Part shown: positions 1 to 8,638 of the stretch, piece by piece
Numbering within the stretch: position 1 is the first letter of the stretch
How the letters are laid out: every line of letters begins with the position of its first letter
Source: DASWIP01 sp036397635
Lineage (GTDB): Bacteria > Actinomycetota > AC-67
Reading direction: 5' to 3'
Assembly (NCBI GenBank): GCA_036397635.1
Contig: DASWIP010000094.1
Span: 1-25,769, forward strand
DNA length: 25,769 bases
The notes under the pieces: generated by a model
Database searches by the model: none
Seen by the model: the letters and a program-made list of their open reading frames with translations, nothing else
What the model was told of the DNA's origin: nothing
Position numbers and translations under genes: made by a program

Positions 1-19
1 TGTGCCACGCATGCAAGAT

Positions 20-36
20 CGCTCGGGATGCGAGCG
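20..36. terminator. Possible hairpin downstream of the first glycosyltransferase
   Basis: A 6-bp perfect GC-rich stem (CGCTCG / CGAGCG) closes a 5-nt loop, 43 nt beyond the stop codon of the minus-strand glycosyltransferase. There is no T-tract. High-GC bacteria often use terminators without one, but a stem this short is weak evidence. Nothing else is recognisable in bases 1-78. Confidence 0.25.
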
Positions 37-78
37 CGAGGGACTCCCCAGCGATCAATCGGTTCGCGCATCGTTCTG

Positions 79-1302
79 TTAAGACCGCAGCTTCTCGTAG
101 ACGCCGAGGAGCACCTCGGCCTGGCGCTCCCAGGTGTATCCGGGCGCCGCCGCCCGCGCCGCCGCCTTCGCCTTCTCCAGCCGTCCCGGCTCGAGCAGCT
201 CGCCGATCGCCGCCGCGATCGACGTCGGGCTGGTCGCGTCGAACAGCGTGCCGACCGCGTGACGCTGGACCAGCGCGCGCACGTCGGGCAGGTCCGATGC
301 GGCGACCGCGAGTCCCGCATGCAGGTACTCGGCCAGCTTGTTGGGCGCCGCCAGCTGGTTGTTGAGGCCGATGGGGATGTAGGGGGCGAGGCCGATGTCG
401 GCGCCGGCGATGGTGGCGACTACCTGGTCGGGCTCGACCGCGGGCAGGAACTCGACGCGGGCCTCCGCGCCGCCGCGCGCGGCGACCGCGCGCAGCTCCG
501 GCTCGAGCGGCCCCCAGCCGATCATCGTCAGCCGGCACGTCGGCAGCGCCTCGAGCGCCCGCACCACGTTCTCGAGTCCCCGGTTGGGCGTGAAGCCGCC
601 CGCGTAGACCAGCAGCGTCTCCCCGGCCTGCCGTAGCACCGCCAGCGGGCTCGCCGCCGGATCCGGCACCGGGCCGGCTTCGGGGGCGTTCATGATCACC
701 ACGGGCCGTTCGATGCCGTACCGCTCGGCCATCGCGTCGGCGCGCGCCGGCGAAGGCACGATCACCACGTCCGGCTCGCGGATCAGGCGCCGCTCCAGGC
801 GAGCCCAGCGCGCGCGCTCGCTCTTGGCGAGGCCGGTCAGCTCCGGGTACAGCTCGTGCGCGTCGTAGACCAGCCGGGCGCCGTGGGCGCGCGCTGCTCG
901 AAGGGCGGGTTCGAGCACCGTGAGGTCGTGGGCGTGGTAGACGTCGGCCGGCCGGGCGAGCGCCGCGCGCGTGAACGACCGCGTCAGCGTCCGGTCGCGC
1001 AGCCACACCGCCGAAGCGGGACGGCGTCGTGACGTCGCGCCGCCGGCCGCGGGACGGCGTCGTGACATCGCGCCGCCGGCCGCGGGCCGGGCTGCCTGGC
1101 CGGAGATCGTCGGCCCGGCCAGCCGTCCGGCCGCCACCGCGCGGTCGATCGCGAAGCCGTCGCGGCGCTCCATCGCCGGCAGGCCGCGCGCGCGCACCGC
1201 GATCACGGTGACGGCGTGCCCGGCGGCGGCGAGCGTCCGCGCCTCGCGCAGCACGCGCGCGTCCCGTGTGAACGGGTTGCGGAGCAGCATCACGACGCGC
1301 AT
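79..1302 (-). CDS. GT4-like glycosyltransferase
   Basis: A 407-residue GT-B fold glycosyltransferase, probably cytosolic or at the inner membrane face, transferring a nucleotide-sugar donor onto a growing surface glycan. The N-terminal Rossmann half begins MRVVMLLRNPF and contains VYHAHDL (about 121-127) and LVYDAHELYPEL (about 144-155). The C-terminal donor-binding half starts near residue 229 (LLVYAGGFTPNRGLENV) and has the EX7-type region PNKLAEYLHAG near 320-330. The start at 1302 was chosen because the family usually begins immediately before this first beta strand; ATGs at 1314 and 1317 are alternatives, and none has a strong ribosome site. Residues 73-94 are two tandem copies of an 11-residue unit rich in Ala, Gly and Arg, which looks like a recent slippage insertion. 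The gene is divergent from the tandem glycosyltransferase gene. Donor and acceptor cannot be told from sequence. Confidence 0.85.
   Translation of the reverse strand: MRVVMLLRNPFTRDARVLREARTLAAAGHAVTVIAVRARGLPAMERRDGFAIDRAVAAGRLAGPTISGQAARPAAGGAMSRRRPAAGGATSRRRPASAVWLRDRTLTRSFTRAALARPADVYHAHDLTVLEPALRAARAHGARLVYDAHELYPELTGLAKSERARWARLERRLIREPDVVIVPSPARADAMAERYGIERPVVIMNAPEAGPVPDPAASPLAVLRQAGETLLVYAGGFTPNRGLENVVRALEALPTCRLTMIGWGPLEPELRAVAARGGAEARVEFLPAVEPDQVVATIAGADIGLAPYIPIGLNNQLAAPNKLAEYLHAGLAVAASDLPDVRALVQRHAVGTLFDATSPTSIAAAIGELLEPGRLEKAKAAARAAAPGYTWERQAEVLLGVYEKLRS
1018..1083. repeat. 33-bp tandem duplication inside the glycosyltransferase gene
   Basis: Two adjacent 33-bp units (1018-1050 and 1051-1083) differ at a single base (gacgtcg versus gacatcg); a GGG that would begin a third unit follows. 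The unit is a multiple of three, so the frame is kept. It encodes PAAGGA(M/T)SRRR twice on the minus strand, in the linker after the first Rossmann elements. Confidence 0.95.
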
Positions 1303-1433
1303 CTCGGGCGGCATCATAGGCGCGAGGCATGGCACGCCGACGGGCCACCCCTCCGCTGTGGGCCGCGTCCGGGCATCGGCGGTGTGGCACCCACCCCGTA
1401 ACCGCGTGTTATCCTGCGGCACCGCAGCCACCC

Positions 1434-4400
1434 GTGGATAACCACCAAGCACATCCCGATCGCGGCGGCGCCTCGCCCGCCGGCGGCGCCGAGCCCTCCA
1501 AGCATCTCGAGGGCGCCGTCGCCGAACTACGTGTGCGCCTTGCGGCCACCGAACGCCGGATCGGCGCGGTCAGCGCGAGCCCGTGGTGGCAGGCCCGCGA
1601 GATCCTCAAGGAGGCTGCGCGCAAGCCGTGGAAGCTGCCGCGCCTTCTGGCGCTCGCGTTCCGCGTGCTGCGCGGCCTCATCCGGTCGTCACCGGAGGTG
1701 CGACGTGGCGAGGCGCTGCTCGGCGAGAAGCGCTACGACGAGGCGGCCGCCGCGTTCGACGATGCGTTGGCGCGCGATCCGGCCGACGTGCGCGCGCTGC
1801 GGCGCAAGCGCGAAGCCCAGTCGAAGATGGGCGACTTGACCGGGATGCTCGCCACCGTGCAGCAGATGCGGGCGGTCGCCGATGCCGACCCGCTCGCGCG
1901 CGCCGAGCGGATGATCGGGGGCCGGCTGCGCGAGCTCGATCCGTCGTGGCTGCCCGAGGTGCCGGGCCCACCGCGCCCGCTCGAGCCCGGGTCGCCCGGC
2001 CGGGTGCTGCACCTGCTGAAGCACTCGCTGCCGTACCACACCAACGGCTACACCGTCCGCAGCCGCTACACGCTGCTCGCGCAGGCGGGCGCAGGCCTGG
2101 AGCCGGCGGTGGTCACCTCACCCGGGTTCCCGCGCAGCGAAGGTGTCGCCGACGTCCCGGCCGTCGAGCTGCTCGACGGGATCCCGCACCACAGGCTCGA
2201 TCTTGGCGCGGACTATCCGTACGAGCAGCTCCCGCCCGACGAGCAGCTCGACATCTTCGCCTGGCTCGCAGCCGGCGTGGTGCGCGACCATCGGCCGGCG
2301 GTCATCCACGCGCGCTCGGGGTTCCGTGGTTACGAGATCCCCCTGGTCGGCCTGGCGCTGTCGCGTCACTTCCGCATCCCGATGGTCTATGAGATCTCGA
2401 GCTTCCTGGAATCCACCTGGACCGCCGACGTCGAGTGGAGCGAGCGGGGCGAGCTGTACCTGCTGCGGGTCGCCCAGGAGAACCGCGCGATGCGCCAAGC
2501 AGCCCACGTGATCACGATCGCCGAGTCGATGCGCGCCGACATCATCGACCGGGGGATCGATCCCGAGCGCGTCACGGTCATCCCGAACGCGGTCGATGCC
2601 GAAGCGTTCGCGCCGCGTCCGAAGGACGCGGCGCTCGCGGCGTCGCTGGGGCTCGACGGCAAGGTCGTGCTCGGCTACATCTCCAACCTCGGGTACCGCG
2701 AGGGGCTCGACATCCTGATCGAGGCTGTCGCGCGCCTGGTCCGCGCGGGCCGGCCGGTCGCCTGCCTCATCGCCGGTGACGGGCCCGAGCGGCCCAAGCT
2801 CGAGGCGCTCGTCGGCGCGCTCGGCATCGGCGACCGGGTGCGCCTCGTCGGCTCGATCCCGCATGAGCGGATCAAGGACTACTACGCCCTGATCGACGTG
2901 TTCATCGTGCCGCGTCGCGATGATCGAGCAGCGCGCCTCGTGACCCCGCTGAAACCCTACGAAGCGATGGCGATGGGGCGTCCGTTGGTGGTCGCCTCAC
3001 TGCCGGCGCTCGCCGAGATCGTCGGCGACGGAGCGCGCGGCCTCGTCTTCGATCACGGCTCGGCGGAGAGCCTCGCCGCTGTGGTCGAACCGCTGGTCGC
3101 CGATGAGTCGCTGCGCGCCAAGCTCGGCGAGCTCGGCCGGGAATGGGTCGTGCGCGAGCGCACCTGGGAGGCGAACGGCCGCCGCTACCGCGAGCTGTAC
3201 GAGCAGGCGCGAGAACGGTTCCTCGCTGGAGCGCCCGTCGTCACGCCGACGCCTTCCGCGCCGGTGGTGTCCGAGGGAGACGAGGTGCTGGAAGCCGAAG
3301 CCATCGCGCTGCGCGAGCAGCTCGCCGAGCGCGAAGACCTATACCGCCGGATCGCCGAGGGACGGTGGGCGCGCGTGGCGCGAGCGGTGCGTCGCGAGCT
3401 GGGCAACGGGGCGCGGCTGCCCGGGCTGGCCGTGCGTGGTGCGCGCTACCTCGCGTCGTCCCGCGGCACCGTGCGTGGTTCGGGTGCGCCGGCGCCCGGC
3501 AAGGTGGCCTCGCACGCGATGGCCTCGGGACCGAAGGCGGCGAGCCCGATCCGTCAGGACAACGCCTCGTTCCTCGAACGGGGCATGGAGGCGTTGAAGC
3601 TGCTCTCCACACGCGACGAGCAAGGCGCGCTCGCCGACACGCCGGAGGTCCACCCGGCGCTGCTCGGCTATTGGCCGGTCGTGGTGAACAACCCCTACCA
3701 GTCGATGATCTACGCCCCCTGCTGGGATCACGCGATCGCCCCGATCCCGGTCACCGATCTCGCGGCGCTGGATGACACACCGGCGCTCGCCGGGCTCGGC
3801 GCAGACGTGTGGCTGCACGTCCACTGGACCGCGCCGGTGCTGCAGCGCGCGGGCTCCGACCGCGAGGCGCGCGCGCTGCTGGCGTCATTCGAGCAGCGCC
3901 TGGAGACGTTCAAGGGTGCGGGCGGCCGGATCGCGTGGACCGTGCACAACGTGCTGCCACATGAACGCCGCTACGAGGAGCTCGAGGCGGCCGTGTGTCG
4001 CTCGCTCGCCGAGCGCGCCGACCTGATCCACGTGCTGTGCGCGCGCACCCCCGAGCTGACCGAGCCGCATTACACGCTCCCGCCCGAGAAGGTGCGCGTG
4101 ATCCCGCACCCGAGCTACCTCGGGATCTATCCGGCGCATCTCTCGCGCGCGCAGGCACGCTTCGAGCTTGGGTTGGGTGCCGGCGACACCGTGCTCGCTG
4201 TGGTGGGTGGGATCAGGCGCTACAAGGGGATCGACGCGCTGCTCGAGGCGTTCGACGAAGTGCGGCAGGGGGACGCGTCCTTGAAGCTGATCGTGGCAGG
4301 CCGGCCGATCGCGTTCCCCGGGTTGGAGGCGATGCGCGGCCGGCTCGAGCGCGATCCGGCGATCGTCGCGAAGCTCGACCGGATCCCCGACGAGGATCTG

Positions 4401-4718
4401 CAATTGTATCTCGGCGCCGCAGACGTGGTCGTGCTGCCGTACGCGGACATCTTGAACTCGGGCGTGCTGATGCTCGGCCTGAGCTTCGGGCGGCCGGTGA
4501 TCGCGCCCGACCGCGGCTGCGTGGCCGATCTCGTCTCCGACGAGATCGGCCTCCGCTTCGACCCGGCGTCGCCGCGCGCGCTCGCCGACGCGATCGCGCG
4601 CGCCCCGGACCTCAAGGCCGAGCGGTACCAGCAGGCCGCGCGCCGCGTCGCCGAAGAACTCGCGCCTGCGCGCGCGGCGGCCCAGTTCGCCGAAGCCTTG
4701 CGCGACGCCGTCACCTGA
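1434..4718 (+). CDS. Tandem two-module glycosyltransferase with TPR-like N-terminus
   Basis: A protein of about 1094 residues from the GTG at 1434; an ATG at 1329 would add 35 low-complexity residues and is less likely. In order it shows a coiled-coil segment (about 22-44), a basic amphipathic stretch SPWWQAREILKEAARKP (about 48-65), a TPR-like pair (about 87-145, RRGEALLGEKRYDEAAAAF), a first GT-B domain (about 189-600), a coiled coil plus basic helix (about 620-670), and a second GT-B domain (about 735-1094). Domain 1 opens with LHLLKHSLPYHTNGYTVRS, resembling exosortase-system-associated glycosyltransferases, and contains PNAVDAEAF and LKPYEAMAMGRPLVV. Domain 2 has HVHWTAPVLQ, WTVHNVLPHE, VVGGIRRYKGIDALLEAF and NSGVLMLGLSFGRPVIAP. 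Two catalytic domains in one chain suggest successive transfers on one acceptor (inference). Neighbouring sugar-nucleotide genes support a role in surface polysaccharide synthesis. Confidence 0.85.
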   Translation: MDNHQAHPDRGGASPAGGAEPSKHLEGAVAELRVRLAATERRIGAVSASPWWQAREILKEAARKPWKLPRLLALAFRVLRGLIRSSPEVRRGEALLGEKRYDEAAAAFDDALARDPADVRALRRKREAQSKMGDLTGMLATVQQMRAVADADPLARAERMIGGRLRELDPSWLPEVPGPPRPLEPGSPGRVLHLLKHSLPYHTNGYTVRSRYTLLAQAGAGLEPAVVTSPGFPRSEGVADVPAVELLDGIPHHRLDLGADYPYEQLPPDEQLDIFAWLAAGVVRDHRPAVIHARSGFRGYEIPLVGLALSRHFRIPMVYEISSFLESTWTADVEWSERGELYLLRVAQENRAMRQAAHVITIAESMRADIIDRGIDPERVTVIPNAVDAEAFAPRPKDAALAASLGLDGKVVLGYISNLGYREGLDILIEAVARLVRAGRPVACLIAGDGPERPKLEALVGALGIGDRVRLVGSIPHERIKDYYALIDVFIVPRRDDRAARLVTPLKPYEAMAMGRPLVVASLPALAEIVGDGARGLVFDHGSAESLAAVVEPLVADESLRAKLGELGREWVVRERTWEANGRRYRELYEQARERFLAGAPVVTPTPSAPVVSEGDEVLEAEAIALREQLAEREDLYRRIAEGRWARVARAVRRELGNGARLPGLAVRGARYLASSRGTVRGSGAPAPGKVASHAMASGPKAASPIRQDNASFLERGMEALKLLSTRDEQGALADTPEVHPALLGYWPVVVNNPYQSMIYAPCWDHAIAPIPVTDLAALDDTPALAGLGADVWLHVHWTAPVLQRAGSDREARALLASFEQRLETFKGAGGRIAWTVHNVLPHERRYEELEAAVCRSLAERADLIHVLCARTPELTEPHYTLPPEKVRVIPHPSYLGIYPAHLSRAQARFELGLGAGDTVLAVVGGIRRYKGIDALLEAFDEVRQGDASLKLIVAGRPIAFPGLEAMRGRLERDPAIVAKLDRIPDEDLQLYLGAADVVVLPYADILNSGVLMLGLSFGRPVIAPDRGCVADLVSDEIGLRFDPASPRALADAIARAPDLKAERYQQAARRVAEELAPARAAAQFAEALRDAVT

Positions 4719-4722
4719 TCGT

Positions 4723-4789
4723 TCTCACAAGATCTCTCGGGTCTTGGTGTCACCAGGTCTCGTGGGTCGGTGTCACAAGATCTCTCGGG
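4723..4789. repeat. Three degenerate 19-bp direct repeats, period 23-25 bp
   Basis: Copies lie at 4723-4741, 4748-4766 and 4771-4789, with a consensus near TGTCACAAGATCTCTCGGG. Copies 1 and 3 match at 18 of 19 positions and copy 2 differs from copy 3 at four. The gaps between them are 6 and 4 nt. They begin 5 nt after the stop codon of the tandem glycosyltransferase gene. The function is unknown; they could be operator-like iterons or the remnant of a dispersed repeat. Confidence 0.85.
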
Positions 4790-4811
4790 ACGTTCAGTCA
4801 GGGGTGGATGC

Positions 4812-4926
4812 GCGGCCGCTTAGCAACCCGGGATTGACAACAGATGCCGTTCTCGTTCATCCACGCATCCTCAGGCAGCACTGCGAAACATATGTTTCTG
4901 TCAGCCTGGGGTTGCTAAGTGGCCCC
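4812..4926. repeat. 115-bp element bounded by 28-bp imperfect inverted repeats
   Basis: The left arm 4812-4839 and right arm 4899-4926 are complementary at 22 of 28 positions, including a perfect 11-bp core CTTAGCAACCC (4819-4829) / GGGTTGCTAAG (4909-4919). The 59 nt between the arms contain no ORF and are less G+C-rich (for example AAACATATGTTT at 4886-4897, itself palindromic). I see no target-site duplication. It may be a MITE-like element, a widely spaced dyad operator, or a structured RNA. Confidence 0.75.
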
Positions 4927-4927
4927 A

Positions 4928-4964
4928 GACACAGATGCGCTCGCGAAACGGACGCATCTGCGTC
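4928..4964. terminator. Hairpin between convergent genes, probable wecB terminator
   Basis: The arms 4928-4939 (GACACAGATGCG) and 4953-4964 (CGCATCTGCGTC) pair at 11 of 12 positions around a 13-nt loop. The hairpin lies 18 nt beyond the wecB stop on the minus strand and about 210 nt after the stop of the converging glycosyltransferase gene. There is no U-tract on either strand, which is common in high-GC bacteria. Confidence 0.55.
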
Positions 4965-4982
4965 CCGATCTGCTCGGCCGTA

Positions 4983-6086
<1,104 letters not shown>

Positions 6087-6198
6087 CTGCGCTCCGCCTC
6101 CGTGTGATCGTCCCGAACCCGTGCGGTGTGCCCGCGAACCATGGCCCCGCTACAGTTGGGGGCACCGCCAGTCTAGCGGCGGATCCCGGAGGACTCCG

Positions 6199-7500
6199 AT
6201 GATCGACGAAACCCTCGGCAAGCTCGAGAAGTGGAATTGGAGCGGCGGCGTGGTCGGCCTCGGCTACATCGGCCTGCCGCTGGTCGTGACGATGGCGCGT
6301 GCCGGCGTGCTGGCGTCCGGCTTCGACGTCAAGCCCGAGGTCGTCGATGCGCTGACCGCGGGCCGGTCGCACATCGATGACGTGACCGCGGACGATCTGG
6401 CCGAGGTCGCCGAGCTCACGAGCTTCACCACCAACGTCGCCGACCTGGCCGACCGGGACGTGCTGTTCGTCTGCGTTCCCACGCCCCTGGCGGTGGGCAA
6501 GCAGCCCGACGTCTCATACATCGAGCGAGCAGCGAACGATATCGCCGGGATCCTGCGTCCCGGCCATCTGGTGATCCTGGAGTCGACGACGTACCCAGGT
6601 ACGACCGAGAACACCGTAAGGCCGATCCTTGAATCCAGCGGTCTCGAGCTCGACAAGGACTTCCTGCTGGCCTACTCGCCCGAGCGCGTCGACCCCGGCA
6701 ACCCAAGCTTCCGCACGTCCAACATCCCCCGGGTGGTCGGCGGAGCCTCCGAGCGCAGCACCGAGGCCGCCGCCTTGGTCTACGAGCGGTTCGTGGGCAA
6801 GGTGCATCGCGTGTCCAGCGCGCGCACGGCCGAGATGGCGAAGCTGCTCGAGAACACGTTCCGGTGGGTCAACATCGCCCTGGTGAACGAGCTGGCCGCG
6901 GTCTCGCGCGCGATCGGCGTGGACATCTGGGAGGTCATCGAGGCGGCGGCGACCAAACCGTTCGGCTACATGCCCTTCTATCCCGGCCCCGGCGTGGGCG
7001 GTCATTGCATACCTTTGGATCCCTTCTACCTCCAGTGGGCGGCTCGGCTCACCGGAGAGGGCACGCGCTTCGTCGAGCTGGCCGAGACCATCAACGCGCG
7101 GATGCCCCAGGTGGTGGTCAACCGGGTGCAGGACGCACTCAATGAGCACACCAAAGCCCTTCGCGGCTCGAAGGTCCTGGTGCTGGGCGTTGCGTACAAG
7201 CCGAACGTGCGCGACTACCGTGAGTCGCCGGCCGTCGAATGCATCCTGGGGCTGCTTCAGGGAGGCTCCGAGGTCTCCTACCACGACCCGTACGTGCCGG
7301 CGTTCCGGCACCGCGGCATCGACCTGTCCTCGGTCGACCTCACCGCCGAGACCCTCGAGGCGGCCGACTGCGTGCTCATCCTCACCGACCACGACAGCGT
7401 CGATTATCCCCTCGTGCTCCAGCACGCGCCGCTGGTCGTGGACACGCGCAACGCGCTCGCCCGACGTGATCTACGGAACGAGCGCGTGAGGCCGCTGTAG
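6199..7500 (+). CDS. Nucleotide-sugar 6-dehydrogenase, WbpA/WecC type
   Basis: A 433-residue NAD-dependent dehydrogenase that oxidises C6 of a UDP-hexosamine to the carboxylate in two steps. The N-terminal Rossmann domain carries GLGYIGLP (20-27); the central domain carries YSPERVDPGN and NTFRWVNIALVNELA; the catalytic cysteine is Cys270 in GGHCIPLDP; and the C-terminal UDP-binding domain contains VLGVAYKPNVRDYRESP. The start at 6199 follows GGAGG at 6188-6192, and in-frame ATGs further upstream lack a ribosome site. The motif set KPFGYMPFYPGPGVGGHCIP is closest to the UDP-GlcNAc/UDP-ManNAc dehydrogenase branch rather than UDP-glucose dehydrogenase. With divergent wecB it could make UDP-ManNAcA. 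Whether the substrate is UDP-GlcNAc (WbpA) or UDP-ManNAc (WecC) cannot be settled here, so no symbol is given. Confidence 0.9.
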   Translation: MIDETLGKLEKWNWSGGVVGLGYIGLPLVVTMARAGVLASGFDVKPEVVDALTAGRSHIDDVTADDLAEVAELTSFTTNVADLADRDVLFVCVPTPLAVGKQPDVSYIERAANDIAGILRPGHLVILESTTYPGTTENTVRPILESSGLELDKDFLLAYSPERVDPGNPSFRTSNIPRVVGGASERSTEAAALVYERFVGKVHRVSSARTAEMAKLLENTFRWVNIALVNELAAVSRAIGVDIWEVIEAAATKPFGYMPFYPGPGVGGHCIPLDPFYLQWAARLTGEGTRFVELAETINARMPQVVVNRVQDALNEHTKALRGSKVLVLGVAYKPNVRDYRESPAVECILGLLQGGSEVSYHDPYVPAFRHRGIDLSSVDLTAETLEAADCVLILTDHDSVDYPLVLQHAPLVVDTRNALARRDLRNERVRPL

Positions 7501-7548
7501 GCGCCCAACACGTTGTGCGTAAGTGCATCACGTGTCGTCCCGCTGCTT

Positions 7549-7577
7549 TTGGTCGGCCTCCAGCCCTGGGGTAATAT
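7549..7577 (+). promoter_or_regulatory. Probable nuo operon promoter
   Basis: TTGGTC (7549-7554), a 17-bp spacer, then TAATAT (7572-7577), upstream of nuoA and downstream of the dehydrogenase stop at 7500. Transcription would start near 7584, leaving a leader of about 118 nt that opens with a small hairpin (CGCAT-GTG-ATGCG, 7584-7596). A three-codon reading frame (ATG ACG GAG TGA, 7694-7705) overlaps the nuoA GTG start. No regulator site is recognisable. Confidence 0.55.
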
Positions 7578-7701
7578 CCGGGCCGCATGTGATGCGATTC
7601 ACGAGCGCCGGAAGGGTCCGCGCGCGCCGGATACCATGCGATCTTCAGGGGGGTACCACGGTGCAACCGGGCACGTACGCGCGCGACGGGGGCATGACGG
7701 A

Positions 7702-8073
7702 GTGACCGAATACTTCCAGTCCTACGGCACGCTCGGGGCACTCACTCTGCTCGGGCTGGTATTCGTCGCTGTCGGTCTGGGTGCGAACCGGGTCATGCGT
7801 CCGGTGCGGCCTCGTCCCGACAAGTACACGACCTACGAATGCGGAGTGGACCCGGTCGGCGAGGGGTGGAGCCAGACCCAGATCCGGTATTACATCTTCG
7901 CGTTCCTGTTCGTGATCTTCGATGTCGAGGCGCTGTTCCTGTTCCCGTTCGCCACCATCTTCGAGGACTTCGTGAACCCGGGGCTGGTGCTGGTCGAGAT
8001 GATCGTCTTCGTGGGGATCCTGGCGGTGGCGCTGCTGTACGCGTGGCGGAAGAAAGTCCTGGAGTGGATCTGA
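7702..8073 (+). CDS. nuoA: NADH-quinone oxidoreductase subunit A
   Basis: A small integral membrane subunit (123 residues, three predicted transmembrane helices) of complex I at the junction between membrane and peripheral arms. The first helix is near 10-30, and the conserved inter-helix loop KYTTYECGVDPVGEGWSQ leads into RYYIFAFLFVIFDVEALFLFPFA, the most diagnostic segment of the family. The GTG start at 7702 gives VTEYFQSYGTLG just ahead of helix 1 and has GGGGG about 9 nt upstream. An in-frame ATG at 7636 would add 22 residues without a ribosome site and is rejected. It is the first gene of the nuo operon; nuoB follows after 4 nt. Confidence 0.93.
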   Translation: MTEYFQSYGTLGALTLLGLVFVAVGLGANRVMRPVRPRPDKYTTYECGVDPVGEGWSQTQIRYYIFAFLFVIFDVEALFLFPFATIFEDFVNPGLVLVEMIVFVGILAVALLYAWRKKVLEWI

Positions 8074-8077
8074 TCCC

Positions 8078-8635
8078 ATGGGCCTCGTAGATCGGTTCGA
8101 CCTGCCGCAGCCGGCCAAGTTCCTGCTCAACTGGGGCCGGAAGTACTCGCTGTGGGTCATGAACTTCGGGCTGGCTTGCTGCGCGATCGAGTTGATCGCC
8201 GCCTCGACCAGCCGCCACGACTTCATCCGCCTGGGCGTGATCCCGGTCGCGCACGGCCCCCGGCAGGCGGACCTGCTGGTGGTCGCCGGCACCTTGACCG
8301 ACAAGATGGCGCCGGCCCTCAAGCGCGTCTACGAGCAGATGCCCGAGCCCAAGTACGTGATCAGCTTCGGGAGCTGCTCGAACTGCGGCGGCCCGTTCTG
8401 GGATTCCTATTCGGTGACCAAGGGCGTCGATCAGATCGTGCCGGTGGACGTCTACGTGCCCGGCTGCCCGCCGCGTCCCGAGGCGCTGCTCGAGGGGATC
8501 CTGATGCTGCAAGACATGATCGGCAAGGAGTCACTGAAGGAGCGGTTCGAGCGCCGCGACGCGACCGAGCCGAAGGCGCAGCCGATCGTGGTCGGCGGCG
8601 GTCCCATCTTCCAGACCCAGATCGAGGACGAGTAG
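8078..8635 (+). CDS. nuoB: NADH-quinone oxidoreductase subunit B (N2 cluster)
   Basis: This peripheral subunit (185 residues) holds the terminal [4Fe-4S] cluster N2, which passes electrons to quinone at the NuoB/NuoD interface. Cluster ligands are visible as the Cys34-Cys35 tandem in GLACCAIE, Cys100 in GSCSNCGG and Cys130 in PGCPPRPE. Cys103 in GSCSNCGG is an additional cysteine where many proteobacterial homologues have Ser or Met; this variant is familiar from Actinomycetota-like and thermophile sequences. The segment HGPRQADLLVVAGTLTDKMAP is typical. A GGAGTGGA purine stretch precedes the ATG, the gap to nuoA is 4 nt and to nuoC 3 nt. Confidence 0.95.
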   Translation: MGLVDRFDLPQPAKFLLNWGRKYSLWVMNFGLACCAIELIAASTSRHDFIRLGVIPVAHGPRQADLLVVAGTLTDKMAPALKRVYEQMPEPKYVISFGSCSNCGGPFWDSYSVTKGVDQIVPVDVYVPGCPPRPEALLEGILMLQDMIGKESLKERFERRDATEPKAQPIVVGGGPIFQTQIEDE

Positions 8636-8638
8636 GAC

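Noticed and set aside
1329..1433. Earlier ATG start for the tandem glycosyltransferase
   Set aside because: The added 35 residues are low-complexity with no ribosome site. The GTG at 1434 begins closer to the coiled-coil region, though this is not certain.
4723..4789. CRISPR-like array
   Set aside because: Only three degenerate copies with 4-6 nt gaps, far too short for spacers, and no cas genes in the window.
7636..7701. Earlier ATG start for nuoA
   Set aside because: It would add 22 residues with no family match and lacks a ribosome site.
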